Source: Actinomycetota bacterium (GTDB lineage Bacteria > Actinomycetota > Humimicrobiia > Humimicrobiales > Humimicrobiaceae). Taken from it: DNA of 9,890 bases. Below are positions 1 to 6,090 of this stretch, in pieces. Every line of letters starts with the position of its first letter. Positions within the stretch are counted from its first letter, which is position 1. The stretch is from NCBI GenBank assembly GCA_023379515.1, contig JAMCQQ010000233.1:1-9890 (forward strand). Reading direction: 5' to 3'. A program made the position numbers and the translations under genes. Under the pieces are notes generated by a model, which saw only the letters and a program-made list of their open reading frames with translations, did not search any database and was not told where the DNA came from.

Positions 1-22
1 ATTTGCTTTTTTTAGGGACAAT
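1..22 (+). repeat. Direct repeat, copy 1 (at window edge)
   Basis: Bases 1-22 are identical to 457-478, in the same orientation and 456 bp apart. Identity stops at 23/479 on the right; on the left it may continue beyond the window. This copy lies inside the glycosyltransferase remnant, where it reads LLFLGTI. Confidence 0.8.
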
Positions 23-402
23 TTTATTTTTAATTAAATCCGATTGTTTTCAAAAGAGAAAATATGCGATTCTTTTTGGTCTTTTTTTTGGTTTTGGACT
101 TTTAACACGGTGGATAACAATAGTTTTTGTTTTGGGACCATTAATTTATGTTTTTTATCAGTTTTTGAAGAAACGTTTGTTCAAAAAAAGGCCTGTTTTA
201 TTAAATATTTTATTTTCATTTTTGATTGTTTTGTTGTTGTCGGCATATCCCTATTATCTTAATTCTTATTGGGTATTTTTTATTTTATTTTAATAATTAT
301 AGGGTTTATTTTAGGCTTCAGAAAAAAAAGAATGTGGACAGTGAGGAGTTAGAAAGATTAAGATTAAAATTTGTTAATCTCTTAAAAGATACGGATAAAT
401 AG
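1..402 (+). pseudogene. Remnant of GT39-type membrane glycosyltransferase, open at left edge
   Basis: The frame is open from the window edge to a TAA at 291-293. It encodes hydrophobic helices around the sequence FGLFFGFGLLTRW, followed by YPYYLNS. This resembles the GLLTKW helix and the later PWY-type loop of the ArnT/PMT-like (GT39) family, whose members transfer sugars from polyprenyl-phosphate carriers outside the membrane. Intact members continue for several hundred residues; this one does not. After 263 the second frame reads a plausible helix (IIIGFILGFRKK). From the A8 run at 322-329 the third frame reads a charged tail (NVDSEELERLRLKF...) ending in TAG at 400-402. Joining the three pieces needs two -1 shifts. 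I infer a decayed, internally deleted gene. Homopolymer sequencing errors could explain the breaks but not the missing middle. The true start lies outside the window. Confidence 0.5.
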
Positions 403-456
403 TGCCGGGCCTTTTTCTGCAAGAAACTCTTAGAAAGAAATCATCATTTATAATTT

Positions 457-478
457 ATTTGCTTTTTTTAGGGACAAT
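457..478 (+). repeat. Direct repeat, copy 2, before the transglycosylase gene
   Basis: Exact copy of bases 1-22. The surrounding open stretch 402-506, read from a GTG that overlaps the TAG of the remnant, encodes a short peptide ending KSSFIIYLLFLGTMISIGACGK. It carries the same LLFLGT segment in the same reading frame as copy 1. It looks like a second scrap of the same membrane gene rather than a functional small protein. Confidence 0.8.
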
Positions 479-481
479 GAT

Positions 482-487
482 TAGTAT
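482..487 (+). promoter_or_regulatory. -10-like hexamer for the transglycosylase gene
   Basis: TAGTAT is followed by 6 nt and then the ATG at 494, with no ribosome binding site between. This spacing would put the transcript start at or next to the start codon. It begins just after the end of direct repeat copy 2. Confidence 0.35.
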
Positions 488-493
488 AGGCGC

Positions 494-1042
494 ATGCGGA
501 AAATAAGGATATTATTTTTTTTCCTGACTTTTTTATTTTTTGGCTTAGTTATCTTTGTGTACACTTTATCTTCTCAAACAAAAATGGCGGGTTTGAATAA
601 ATTGGCAGATGTTAAGGTTCCGACACCGACTACAGCTCCGACGTTTACGCCTTCTCCTACGCCTTCTCCGACACCCATTCCGACTTCAACCCCAACCCAA
701 ACGCCAACGCCAGAGCTGACCTCAATTCCGACTCCGACAATAATTATTATCGCGTCCCCAGAACTCGACACGCTTTTTACAAAATACGCAAATGAATACA
801 GTATCGATAAAGAATTGCTTAAGAGGATTGCGAATTGCGAATCGACTCTCAACCCAAACGCGAGTACTAAATATTACGCGGGGCTTTTTCAATTTTCAGA
901 AAGCTTGTGGATTCAGACAAGAACTCTTATAGGGAAAGACCCCGACGTAAATCTCCGTTACAATCCAGAAGAGGCGATCAGAACAGCCGCTTTTATGGTT
1001 TCACAAGGTCGATTAGGAATTTGGCCAAATTGCGGGAGATAA
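494..1042 (+). CDS. Membrane-anchored lytic transglycosylase-like (SLT/lysozyme-fold) protein with Pro/Thr linker
   Basis: 182 residues. A short basic N-terminus and one hydrophobic helix (about 5-25) act as a membrane anchor or signal. A low-complexity Pro/Thr/Ser linker follows (about 43-82), then a compact lysozyme-like domain (about 88-182). The motif NCESTLNP carries the probable catalytic glutamate, E116. It is followed by the family's AGLFQFSESLW block (129-139) and a closing GIWPNCG block. C115 and C180 could form a disulfide outside the membrane. The family cleaves the glycan strands of peptidoglycan. The domain is short, as in minimal SLT or resuscitation-factor-type enzymes. ATG 494 was chosen because it gives a proper anchor and follows a -10-like hexamer. 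It converges with the next gene (44-bp gap). Substrate use is inferred from the family. Confidence 0.8.
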   Translation: MRKIRILFFFLTFLFFGLVIFVYTLSSQTKMAGLNKLADVKVPTPTTAPTFTPSPTPSPTPIPTSTPTQTPTPELTSIPTPTIIIIASPELDTLFTKYANEYSIDKELLKRIANCESTLNPNASTKYYAGLFQFSESLWIQTRTLIGKDPDVNLRYNPEEAIRTAAFMVSQGRLGIWPNCGR

Positions 1043-1086
1043 AACAGCAACCCGACGGATAATAGCTTTCTTATATTAGATATATT

Positions 1087-1842
1087 TTAACGCCAACCAC
1101 ATATCTTTGCTAGTAAATTTTCTGCAACGGATACCTCTTGAATAATTTTTGAAGGTTGTATTTCGGGAAACTTTTTAGCCGCCCAAAACCGACAGATTTC
1201 ACTAAGAGCAAGGTTTGATAATCTTGATCTTATTTCTGATCTTATTGCATCTACGCTCTCAGATTCTTCGATTCCTGGTTTTCTTCCGCTTTTTGTATAT
1301 TCCCCATTTTCTAATAAGTCATCAATTAATTGTTTAGACATTATTTGCCTTTGATCTAAATATTTTTCAGGAAGATAAAATTCTTCTGGATGTGTTGATT
1401 GTCTGTCTAAGTTCTCACTTCCGAGTCTCGTTACAGAAGATTCTTGAGCAACAGATTCGGGAATATCAACGTAGTAAGTCATTCCTCCATTCACGCCATA
1501 ACAGTTAGCGGCAATATAAAGATACGGAGTCCACCATCTTCCGGCCCCTGGAGCTATCTTACTAAATTTTGCAAACTCTTTTCTATCTCTTTCGCCCCGA
1601 AATAGTCTTACAAAGTCCTCTCCTGTTTTAGGTAACCCTGAATATTCTCTTGTAGGATATGGGGTAAAAAATTTATCAAAAAGAATGTTTAAATCATCGT
1701 TTGAAAACTCTTCCAAACCATGACAATCTCTCACTTCGTCTAGAATATTATTATCATTCTCTGGTAACTGACGCCATTTATCGTGTTCGGTAGAAAACAA
1801 TTTTTTCTCTTCTTTTGTTTCTTTTTCAGAAAAGTCTTCCAC
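1087..1842 (-). CDS. ADP-ribosyltransferase-like fold protein (putative)
   Basis: 251 residues, GTG start, no signal peptide or membrane helix, so probably cytoplasmic. The central part has the order expected of an R-S-E-type ADP-ribosyltransferase fold: VRLFRGE with R82, then GAGRWWTPYLYIAANCYG (99-116), a strand TYYVDIP (122-128), and EEFYLP with E153/E154. In this superfamily (including RES-like toxins) the Arg and Glu hold NAD and the aromatic/Thr block lines the pocket. The first 75 residues are acidic and charged; residues about 165-251 look helical. I see no obvious antitoxin or immunity partner beside it. The only close neighbour, the wall hydrolase, converges on it. The assignment rests on motif order alone, so a hypothetical protein of unknown activity is the fallback. 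No other ATG occurs before residue 121, which supports GTG 1842. Confidence 0.5.
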   Translation of the reverse strand: MEDFSEKETKEEKKLFSTEHDKWRQLPENDNNILDEVRDCHGLEEFSNDDLNILFDKFFTPYPTREYSGLPKTGEDFVRLFRGERDRKEFAKFSKIAPGAGRWWTPYLYIAANCYGVNGGMTYYVDIPESVAQESSVTRLGSENLDRQSTHPEEFYLPEKYLDQRQIMSKQLIDDLLENGEYTKSGRKPGIEESESVDAIRSEIRSRLSNLALSEICRFWAAKKFPEIQPSKIIQEVSVAENLLAKICGWR

Positions 1843-1848
1843 TAGCAG

Positions 1849-1892
1849 ATAATAGCAAATAAAAACCTTTTAGAGAACAAGGTTATTGTTCT
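1849..1892 (-). promoter_or_regulatory. Promoter-like region with an inverted repeat before the ART-like gene
   Basis: On the minus strand TATTAT (1854-1849) lies 6 nt before the GTG start. Further upstream is a perfect 7-bp inverted repeat, AGAACAA at 1874-1880 and TTGTTCT at 1886-1892, with a 5-nt spacer. It sits where a -35 region or operator would be. It could bind a dimeric regulator, or it could be chance in AT-rich DNA. Confidence 0.3.
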
Positions 1893-1984
1893 AAGTTTTG
1901 AATGTGTAATTTACTCCAGTATAATATAAAGGTATTTTTTCTATAAGGCCAATAAAATACTTGGGGGTAAAATTTTTAAAAAAA

Positions 1985-3787
1985 TTATTGGGGCAAACAA
2001 TTACAGCTTTTTTCTGATGTACAATCGGGGTTACGACACACGCTAGACCCTAAACCTTCTCCGGATACACAAGTTAAATTTCCATCACATTCATATCCGT
2101 TGCTGCCGCAAGTCTGGTTGCAGTAAGCAATTTTTGGTGTCGGAGTCGGAGCAGCTGTCGGTAAGGGCGTGGCAGTCGGCGTTGGTTGGGGAGTTGAAGT
2201 AGGCGCGGGACGACAATTCTGCTGACATTGGGTGAGCCCCGTGTTATTAAAAGGATAAGGAGGATTATTTTGTGTCGTAAGTTCACACGTATAAGATGAT
2301 GTGTTGCATACATATCCTGTGTACGCAGGTCCGCCTCCACAGGAAAAAGGTGTTGACTGAGAAAAATTTGAAAAATTAGAATCATCACTGCAATTCATGC
2401 AGAGTGAATACGCGTATTGCGCGTAATACGATCTGTTGCCATCGATTTGCACCGTTATTTGGGGGTTGTTCGCCTGAATTTTACTATTATACATATCTGC
2501 AGTCGCCGCGCTTCTTCCGACCTGAATCCAATAATTACCCGCCGTTGATTGTCTGGGAAACGAAATAACCGCGTTATATTGGTTGTTTCCAAGACTATTA
2601 CATGCGTTTACAATAACATTTCCGCTCGGAGTGGGAATAAATACGCCGGTATTAAGAGTAAAATTAATATTTTGGGCGGGGACTGTAATAATTTGGGATT
2701 GTGTCGATGCAGTATTTTGTTGATTAACTTGCAAAACTCCTGTTATTTCGTACTGTTTTCCGACTGTTAAATTATTCCAGCTCCATGGTTGGCCATTGTG
2801 TGAAGGGTTATTAATACGGGTAATAACATTATAATTTTGGTTTCCGGGCAACCTCCATAACATAAGCAAGCTCGTATTTTCCTGTTCCGGTCCGTTAATA
2901 AATACTGTTCCAGTAATGTTTCCTGTTGTTTGTTGGGGAACAGGAGTAGGATTATTAGGAGAGGGAGATACAGGAGGATTAGCGGGCGGAACGGCTGTAG
3001 AATTGAGGATAAAATCGATTTTACTATCTCCTCCGGCCGCAGTCACAGTCTCACTTGTCGCGAGTGTGATTACTCCCTGCATCAAAACCGCTTTGATCAT
3101 ATAATCTTTTAACGGTACTGTTTTGTCCCATTTCCATCCGTTTTTTTGGCCGGCATTTGTTGTCGTTACGACTGTTTGAAAATCCTGATCGGTCGGTAAT
3201 CTTGCCTGAATAAAAAGCGTGTTTTGTGGAGGGATATATCCGTTTATCGTAACAGTGCCCTTAATATAAGTTGTTTGTTCTATAACGACAGATTCAGGTA
3301 AATCGTGCCAGGTCACGTGTAGATTTAGCTCTTGATTCGCGGCAGGCGCGGTAACGATAAGCGGTTCTGATGTTGTAACCAATTTTCCGTCGACTTGTAA
3401 ACTTGCGATCATCTCATACGGCTGTCCAGAAACAGCGTCATTCCACGCCCATGGAGATTTTTCCGCCAAACCAGACGCGTATACAATAATATAATCTCCC
3501 GTACTTTTATATTTGCGGTATTTTATTTGTACCTGCCCTCTGTCTCCCGGGTCGGGTTTTAATGCAGTGTAGTTAATGACTCCCGCGATCGTCGCGGCGC
3601 GGGATTTACCGGTCAGGAAAAAAAGCAAAATAAATAAAACGATCAGTGCTCCGATTCCTGCGGCGATATATATAAACAATTTTGATTTTAGAAATGCAAT
3701 TTTTTCTTGAGAGGGTGGATTTTCGATGCCTTGAGGAGGTAAACTTGGAGTACTTTGATTGTTTTGATTTTGAATTACCTGGCCCAT
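1985..3787 (-). CDS. Membrane-anchored surface protein: three tandem beta-sandwich-like repeats and Cys-rich C-terminus
   Basis: 600 residues; no family name recognised. A short Gln/Asn/Pro-rich cytoplasmic N-terminus leads to one membrane helix (about 36-58), so most of the protein lies outside. Three diverged repeats follow at about 66-158, 173-262 and 288-379. They share the pattern GTVxING, RLPxxQxF/Y, NGxxWxW, a YEI-type strand, LQVxG and an xxVxAP close, as in beta-sandwich modules of the carboxypeptidase-regulatory or DUF-type kind. A Pro-rich spacer (264-287) precedes repeat 3. Residues about 388-482 resemble an FN3-like domain. The C-terminus holds most of the 16 cysteines in two clusters (463-525 and 556-597), split by a Pro/Thr linker (527-551) like that of the transglycosylase. 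The Cys clusters suggest disulfide-knotted binding modules. Adhesion or envelope scaffolding is inference. It is probably transcribed alone. Confidence 0.7.
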   Translation of the reverse strand: MGQVIQNQNNQSTPSLPPQGIENPPSQEKIAFLKSKLFIYIAAGIGALIVLFILLFFLTGKSRAATIAGVINYTALKPDPGDRGQVQIKYRKYKSTGDYIIVYASGLAEKSPWAWNDAVSGQPYEMIASLQVDGKLVTTSEPLIVTAPAANQELNLHVTWHDLPESVVIEQTTYIKGTVTINGYIPPQNTLFIQARLPTDQDFQTVVTTTNAGQKNGWKWDKTVPLKDYMIKAVLMQGVITLATSETVTAAGGDSKIDFILNSTAVPPANPPVSPSPNNPTPVPQQTTGNITGTVFINGPEQENTSLLMLWRLPGNQNYNVITRINNPSHNGQPWSWNNLTVGKQYEITGVLQVNQQNTASTQSQIITVPAQNINFTLNTGVFIPTPSGNVIVNACNSLGNNQYNAVISFPRQSTAGNYWIQVGRSAATADMYNSKIQANNPQITVQIDGNRSYYAQYAYSLCMNCSDDSNFSNFSQSTPFSCGGGPAYTGYVCNTSSYTCELTTQNNPPYPFNNTGLTQCQQNCRPAPTSTPQPTPTATPLPTAAPTPTPKIAYCNQTCGSNGYECDGNLTCVSGEGLGSSVCRNPDCTSEKSCNCLPQ

Positions 3788-3790
3788 ATA

Positions 3791-3821
3791 TTTATACTAA
3801 ACTAGTATAGGAAAAAGTCAA
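3791..3821 (-). promoter_or_regulatory. Promoter region of the surface protein, with overlapping inverted repeat
   Basis: On the minus strand TTGACT (3821-3816) is followed, after 16 nt, by TAGTAT (3799-3794) and then 6 nt to the ATG. That arrangement would give a leaderless transcript. An alternative -10, TATACT (3809-3804), would give a leader of about 10 nt. A perfect 7-bp inverted repeat, TATACTA at 3793-3799 and TAGTATA at 3803-3809, covers both hexamers, so a repressor bound there would block either. Confidence 0.4.
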
Positions 3822-3852
3822 GAACATCTGGAAAATTAATAAGTAAAGCGTT

Positions 3853-3861
3853 TGATATAAT
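3853..3861 (+). promoter_or_regulatory. Extended -10 promoter element (TG-n-TATAAT)
   Basis: TGATATAAT, a perfect consensus extended -10, lies 16 nt before the ATG at 3878. It predicts a leader of about 10 nt without a Shine-Dalgarno sequence. It is the strongest-looking promoter in the window and heads the three-gene membrane protein run. The promoter for the surface protein points the opposite way from the same 90-bp gap. Confidence 0.55.
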
Positions 3862-3877
3862 ATTTTTAATTATCACT

Positions 3878-4531
3878 ATGTTTGAAACCTTAAGTTCAAT
3901 TCTTCCTCTCGATATCGCATCTACCCTCAGTCCTTTAATTTTTGCCATAACGATTGTCCTTCTTTCCGACGAATCCCATAGAAAAGCAAAACTCACGGCA
4001 TTTTTTATCGGATCTTTGATCGTCGGTATTATAATTACATCGATCGGTTTTAATCTCGGTCAAAAAACTTTGGCAGGAGGAAAGCAGAGCAATATCTCTT
4101 CAATAGCAGATTTAATAATCGGTGTATTCTTTATTTTTTTCGCGATAAAATCTCTTCTTTCAAAAGAAAGAAAAGTTCATATTCAAGATTATCAACAAGG
4201 CAGAAAAATATTAAAATGGTTTGGTATCGGAATAATCGTAAACGCGACAAATTTTGACGCGCTTTTTTTAAATCTTACCGCAGCCAAAGAAGTTGGTATA
4301 GCAGGATTATCTTTAACAGTAAAAACTTTTTTTCTTTGTCTGAATTTATTATTTTTTACTCTTCCCATATCTTTTCCGATAGTTTTATATATTATTTTTC
4401 CTGTTGTTGCGACCAGAATCTTAGCAAGAATAAATCGCTTTCTGTTTAAATATTGTAAATATATAATCGCAGTAATGTTTATTCTTTTGGCAATAATCTT
4501 TTTAGAACGGGGACTTGTTTTTTTCTTGTAA
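3878..4531 (+). CDS. GAP/SfLAP-family (LysE superfamily) membrane protein, copy 1
   Basis: 217 residues, about six membrane helices (roughly 10-30, 38-60, 74-95, 113-133, 146-175, 194-216). The opening helix LDIASTLSPLIFAITIVLLS and the following FFIGSLIVGI match the start of the GAP or Sap (sulfolipid-1-addressing protein) family, a branch of the LysE/RhtB-like exporters. The sequence ASTLSP is the equivalent of the family's ALSP motif. Members are thought to move small molecules or lipids across the membrane; the mycobacterial member is linked to sulfolipid transport. The substrate here is unknown. It is paralogous to the gene at 7220. It is the first of three + strand membrane genes with gaps of about 24 nt and is probably co-transcribed with them. 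The start is supported by the extended -10 just upstream. Confidence 0.7.
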   Translation: MFETLSSILPLDIASTLSPLIFAITIVLLSDESHRKAKLTAFFIGSLIVGIIITSIGFNLGQKTLAGGKQSNISSIADLIIGVFFIFFAIKSLLSKERKVHIQDYQQGRKILKWFGIGIIVNATNFDALFLNLTAAKEVGIAGLSLTVKTFFLCLNLLFFTLPISFPIVLYIIFPVVATRILARINRFLFKYCKYIIAVMFILLAIIFLERGLVFFL

Positions 4532-4541
4532 TTTATTACAC

Positions 4542-4547
4542 TAAAAT
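4542..4547 (+). promoter_or_regulatory. -10-like hexamer before GTG 4555
   Basis: TAAAAT lies 7 nt before the GTG, and no ribosome binding site is present. No good -35 is visible. It may be an internal promoter of the membrane gene run. Confidence 0.25.
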
Positions 4548-4554
4548 ATAGATT

Positions 4555-5496
4555 GTGTTTAGTCGTCATTATTTAAAAGTTGATATTTGGTTTTTAAGAT
4601 CCGCGTTGGCTTGGGTTTTGCTCGTTATCGCTTTATTGATGGTTCCGGTATCGGTAATTTTTTTCTGGTTAAGATTTACGATTTTAAATACCGATCAATT
4701 TGTCAAAACTTTAAGCCCGATCAGTAAAAATGTCTACATTATAGGATCTTTGTCTAATAATTTAAGTAAAAATTTTTTTCAGAATATCGACGCTGAAGGA
4801 AAAATCAGAGAAGCTCTTCCCGATAAGGCTAAATTTTTAGCCCCGGTATTAACGTTGGAACTTAAAGGCTTTGTCGCAGAGGAAAGCAGGGTTATTTTGA
4901 CGTCAAACGCTTTTAATAATGTTTGGACGAAAGTGTTAAAGACTGTTCACCCTAAAATTATTAATATTCTAACCGGCCGGGGGGATTTGAACGTTAATAA
5001 TCAAGGAGAAGTAGTTTTGGATTTCTCAGATGCTGTTAGCAGGCTTCAAAAAACCCTTAATAATAAAGGGGTCACAATTTTTAACAATATTTCGATCGAA
5101 CCGCAAGTGACTCTTTTTAAATCGGGGAAATTAGCCTATTTTAAAAGCATTCTTAATTTTATTTCTGTTCTCGGGATCGCTTTGCCTGTAATAGGGGTTT
5201 TATTAATCATCGGCGCAATTTTTTCTTCTCTGAAACGTCTACAGTTTCTGTTTTGGGTTGGTATCGGGATATTAGTTTTTTCAGCGATTCTATTTTTTAT
5301 AATTCAAATCGGAGAAAGTTATTTTGTGAAAATGACAGGAGAGATCGACGCTAAAGCTGCAGGGGCGTTATATCAGATATTGACAGATTCTCTTAAAAAA
5401 CTGTCGATCGAAATTAGTATTTCCGGTTTAATTATCGCCTTAGCTTCAAAATTTCTACCAAACAACCGGTTTATAAAAAGGTACTTGACAAAGTAA
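4555..5496 (+). CDS. Four-helix membrane protein with large extracytoplasmic loop (actinobacterial-type unnamed family)
   Basis: 313 residues, GTG start. One helix at about 18-38 is followed directly by the conserved-looking run WLRFTILNTDQFVKTLSPI. A soluble loop of roughly 160 residues comes next, then three helices (about 200-224, 232-252, 286-300). From memory the LNTDQFV block, the ALPDKAKFLAPVL segment and the VLDFSDAV strand recall an uncharacterised membrane protein family common in Actinobacteria, where the same LxTDxFV...LP...LxxxVxxFV order occurs. I know no function for it. The loop should lie outside the membrane and be helical. It sits between the GAP-family gene and an HdeD-type gene, which suggests a shared role in the envelope or in stress. 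GTG is favoured because no ATG lies near and the first helix needs the residues before it. Confidence 0.65.
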   Translation: MFSRHYLKVDIWFLRSALAWVLLVIALLMVPVSVIFFWLRFTILNTDQFVKTLSPISKNVYIIGSLSNNLSKNFFQNIDAEGKIREALPDKAKFLAPVLTLELKGFVAEESRVILTSNAFNNVWTKVLKTVHPKIINILTGRGDLNVNNQGEVVLDFSDAVSRLQKTLNNKGVTIFNNISIEPQVTLFKSGKLAYFKSILNFISVLGIALPVIGVLLIIGAIFSSLKRLQFLFWVGIGILVFSAILFFIIQIGESYFVKMTGEIDAKAAGALYQILTDSLKKLSIEISISGLIIALASKFLPNNRFIKRYLTK

Positions 5497-5516
5497 TTCT
5501 ATTAATGTTTTATTAT
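5485..5516 (+). promoter_or_regulatory. Promoter-like elements before the HdeD gene
   Basis: A perfect -35 hexamer, TTGACA (5485-5490), lies inside the last codons of the upstream gene. TATTAT (5511-5516) lies 5 nt before the ATG at 5522. The 20-nt spacer is longer than usual, so the pair may work weakly. No ribosome binding site is seen. Confidence 0.3.
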
Positions 5517-5521
5517 TATAT

Positions 5522-6049
5522 ATGGCAAAAAACCTGTCCAAAAAATCTTCTGACTGGTGGATTTTTTTACTCGAAGGCGTTTTTCAATTAATTTTAGGAC
5601 TCCTCCTCCTTTTTTCTACCGACATCACAGTTTTTCTTCTAGTCCAGCTTCTCGGTGTTTACTGGTTGATTAGAGGAATCATTATGATTATCCGGGTTCT
5701 AATTGGTAAAGAAAGAAATTGGGGTTGGGTAATGCTTGGAGGAATTTTAGGAATCGTTTCCGGTATTATAGTTCTCCGCTATCCGATCTTTTCAAGCTTT
5801 ATAATACTAGAATTCTTGGTTGTTTTGATCGCGTTTGTCGGCATTATTCAGGGAACGATCTCCCTCGTCAGTGGATTTAGAGGCGGAAGTTTTGGCGAGG
5901 TATTATTGGGAGCCGTGCTTTGGATAATCTGTCTACTTTTACTCTTCAATCCGTTAAGTTCGATAATAGCGCTTCCGGTTGTTATCGGTATACTTTGGAT
6001 AGTAAGCGGAGCGATCCTCACGACGATGTCTTTCTATCTCCGAAAATAA
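5522..6049 (+). CDS. hdeD: HdeD-family (DUF308) membrane protein
   Basis: 175 residues forming six short helices in three hairpins (about 12-31, 35-57, 67-85, 92-114, 124-142, 147-171). This is the size and topology of the HdeD/DUF308 family. Typical features are the WW...EGVFQLILGLLLL first helix, VYWLIRGI at 47-53, and LWIVSGA near the end. In Escherichia coli HdeD is an inner-membrane protein tied to acid resistance at high cell density; its molecular action is not known. It is the last of three + strand membrane genes, 25 nt after the previous one. It ends 41 nt before the convergent hydrolase gene. No terminator hairpin is apparent in that gap. Confidence 0.8.
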   Translation: MAKNLSKKSSDWWIFLLEGVFQLILGLLLLFSTDITVFLLVQLLGVYWLIRGIIMIIRVLIGKERNWGWVMLGGILGIVSGIIVLRYPIFSSFIILEFLVVLIAFVGIIQGTISLVSGFRGGSFGEVLLGAVLWIICLLLLFNPLSSIIALPVVIGILWIVSGAILTTMSFYLRK

Positions 6050-6090
6050 TTTATCCGTTGTTAGTAAAATTGATATAAGTCTGTTTGTAG

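Noticed and set aside
402..506. 34-codon GTG frame overlapping the transglycosylase start
   Set aside because: Membrane-like, but it contains direct repeat copy 2 and looks like a scrap of the glycosyltransferase gene. It ends inside the next gene and has no family resemblance as a stand-alone protein.
615..740. Short repeated units that could suggest a CRISPR or satellite array
   Set aside because: The repetition is the codon-level pattern of a Pro/Thr linker. There are no fixed-length repeats and no unique spacers.
574..852. Minus-strand open frame rich in Val/Gly
   Set aside because: It is the antisense of the Pro/Thr linker and catalytic domain of the transglycosylase, and its composition is a direct mirror of the PT repeats.
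1920..1925. Plus-strand TATAAT
   Set aside because: No + strand gene follows; the next gene to the right runs the opposite way. It probably reflects AT-richness.
4192..4569. 125-codon minus-strand open frame
   Set aside because: Shadow of the GAP-family gene; basic, low-information composition and no family resemblance.
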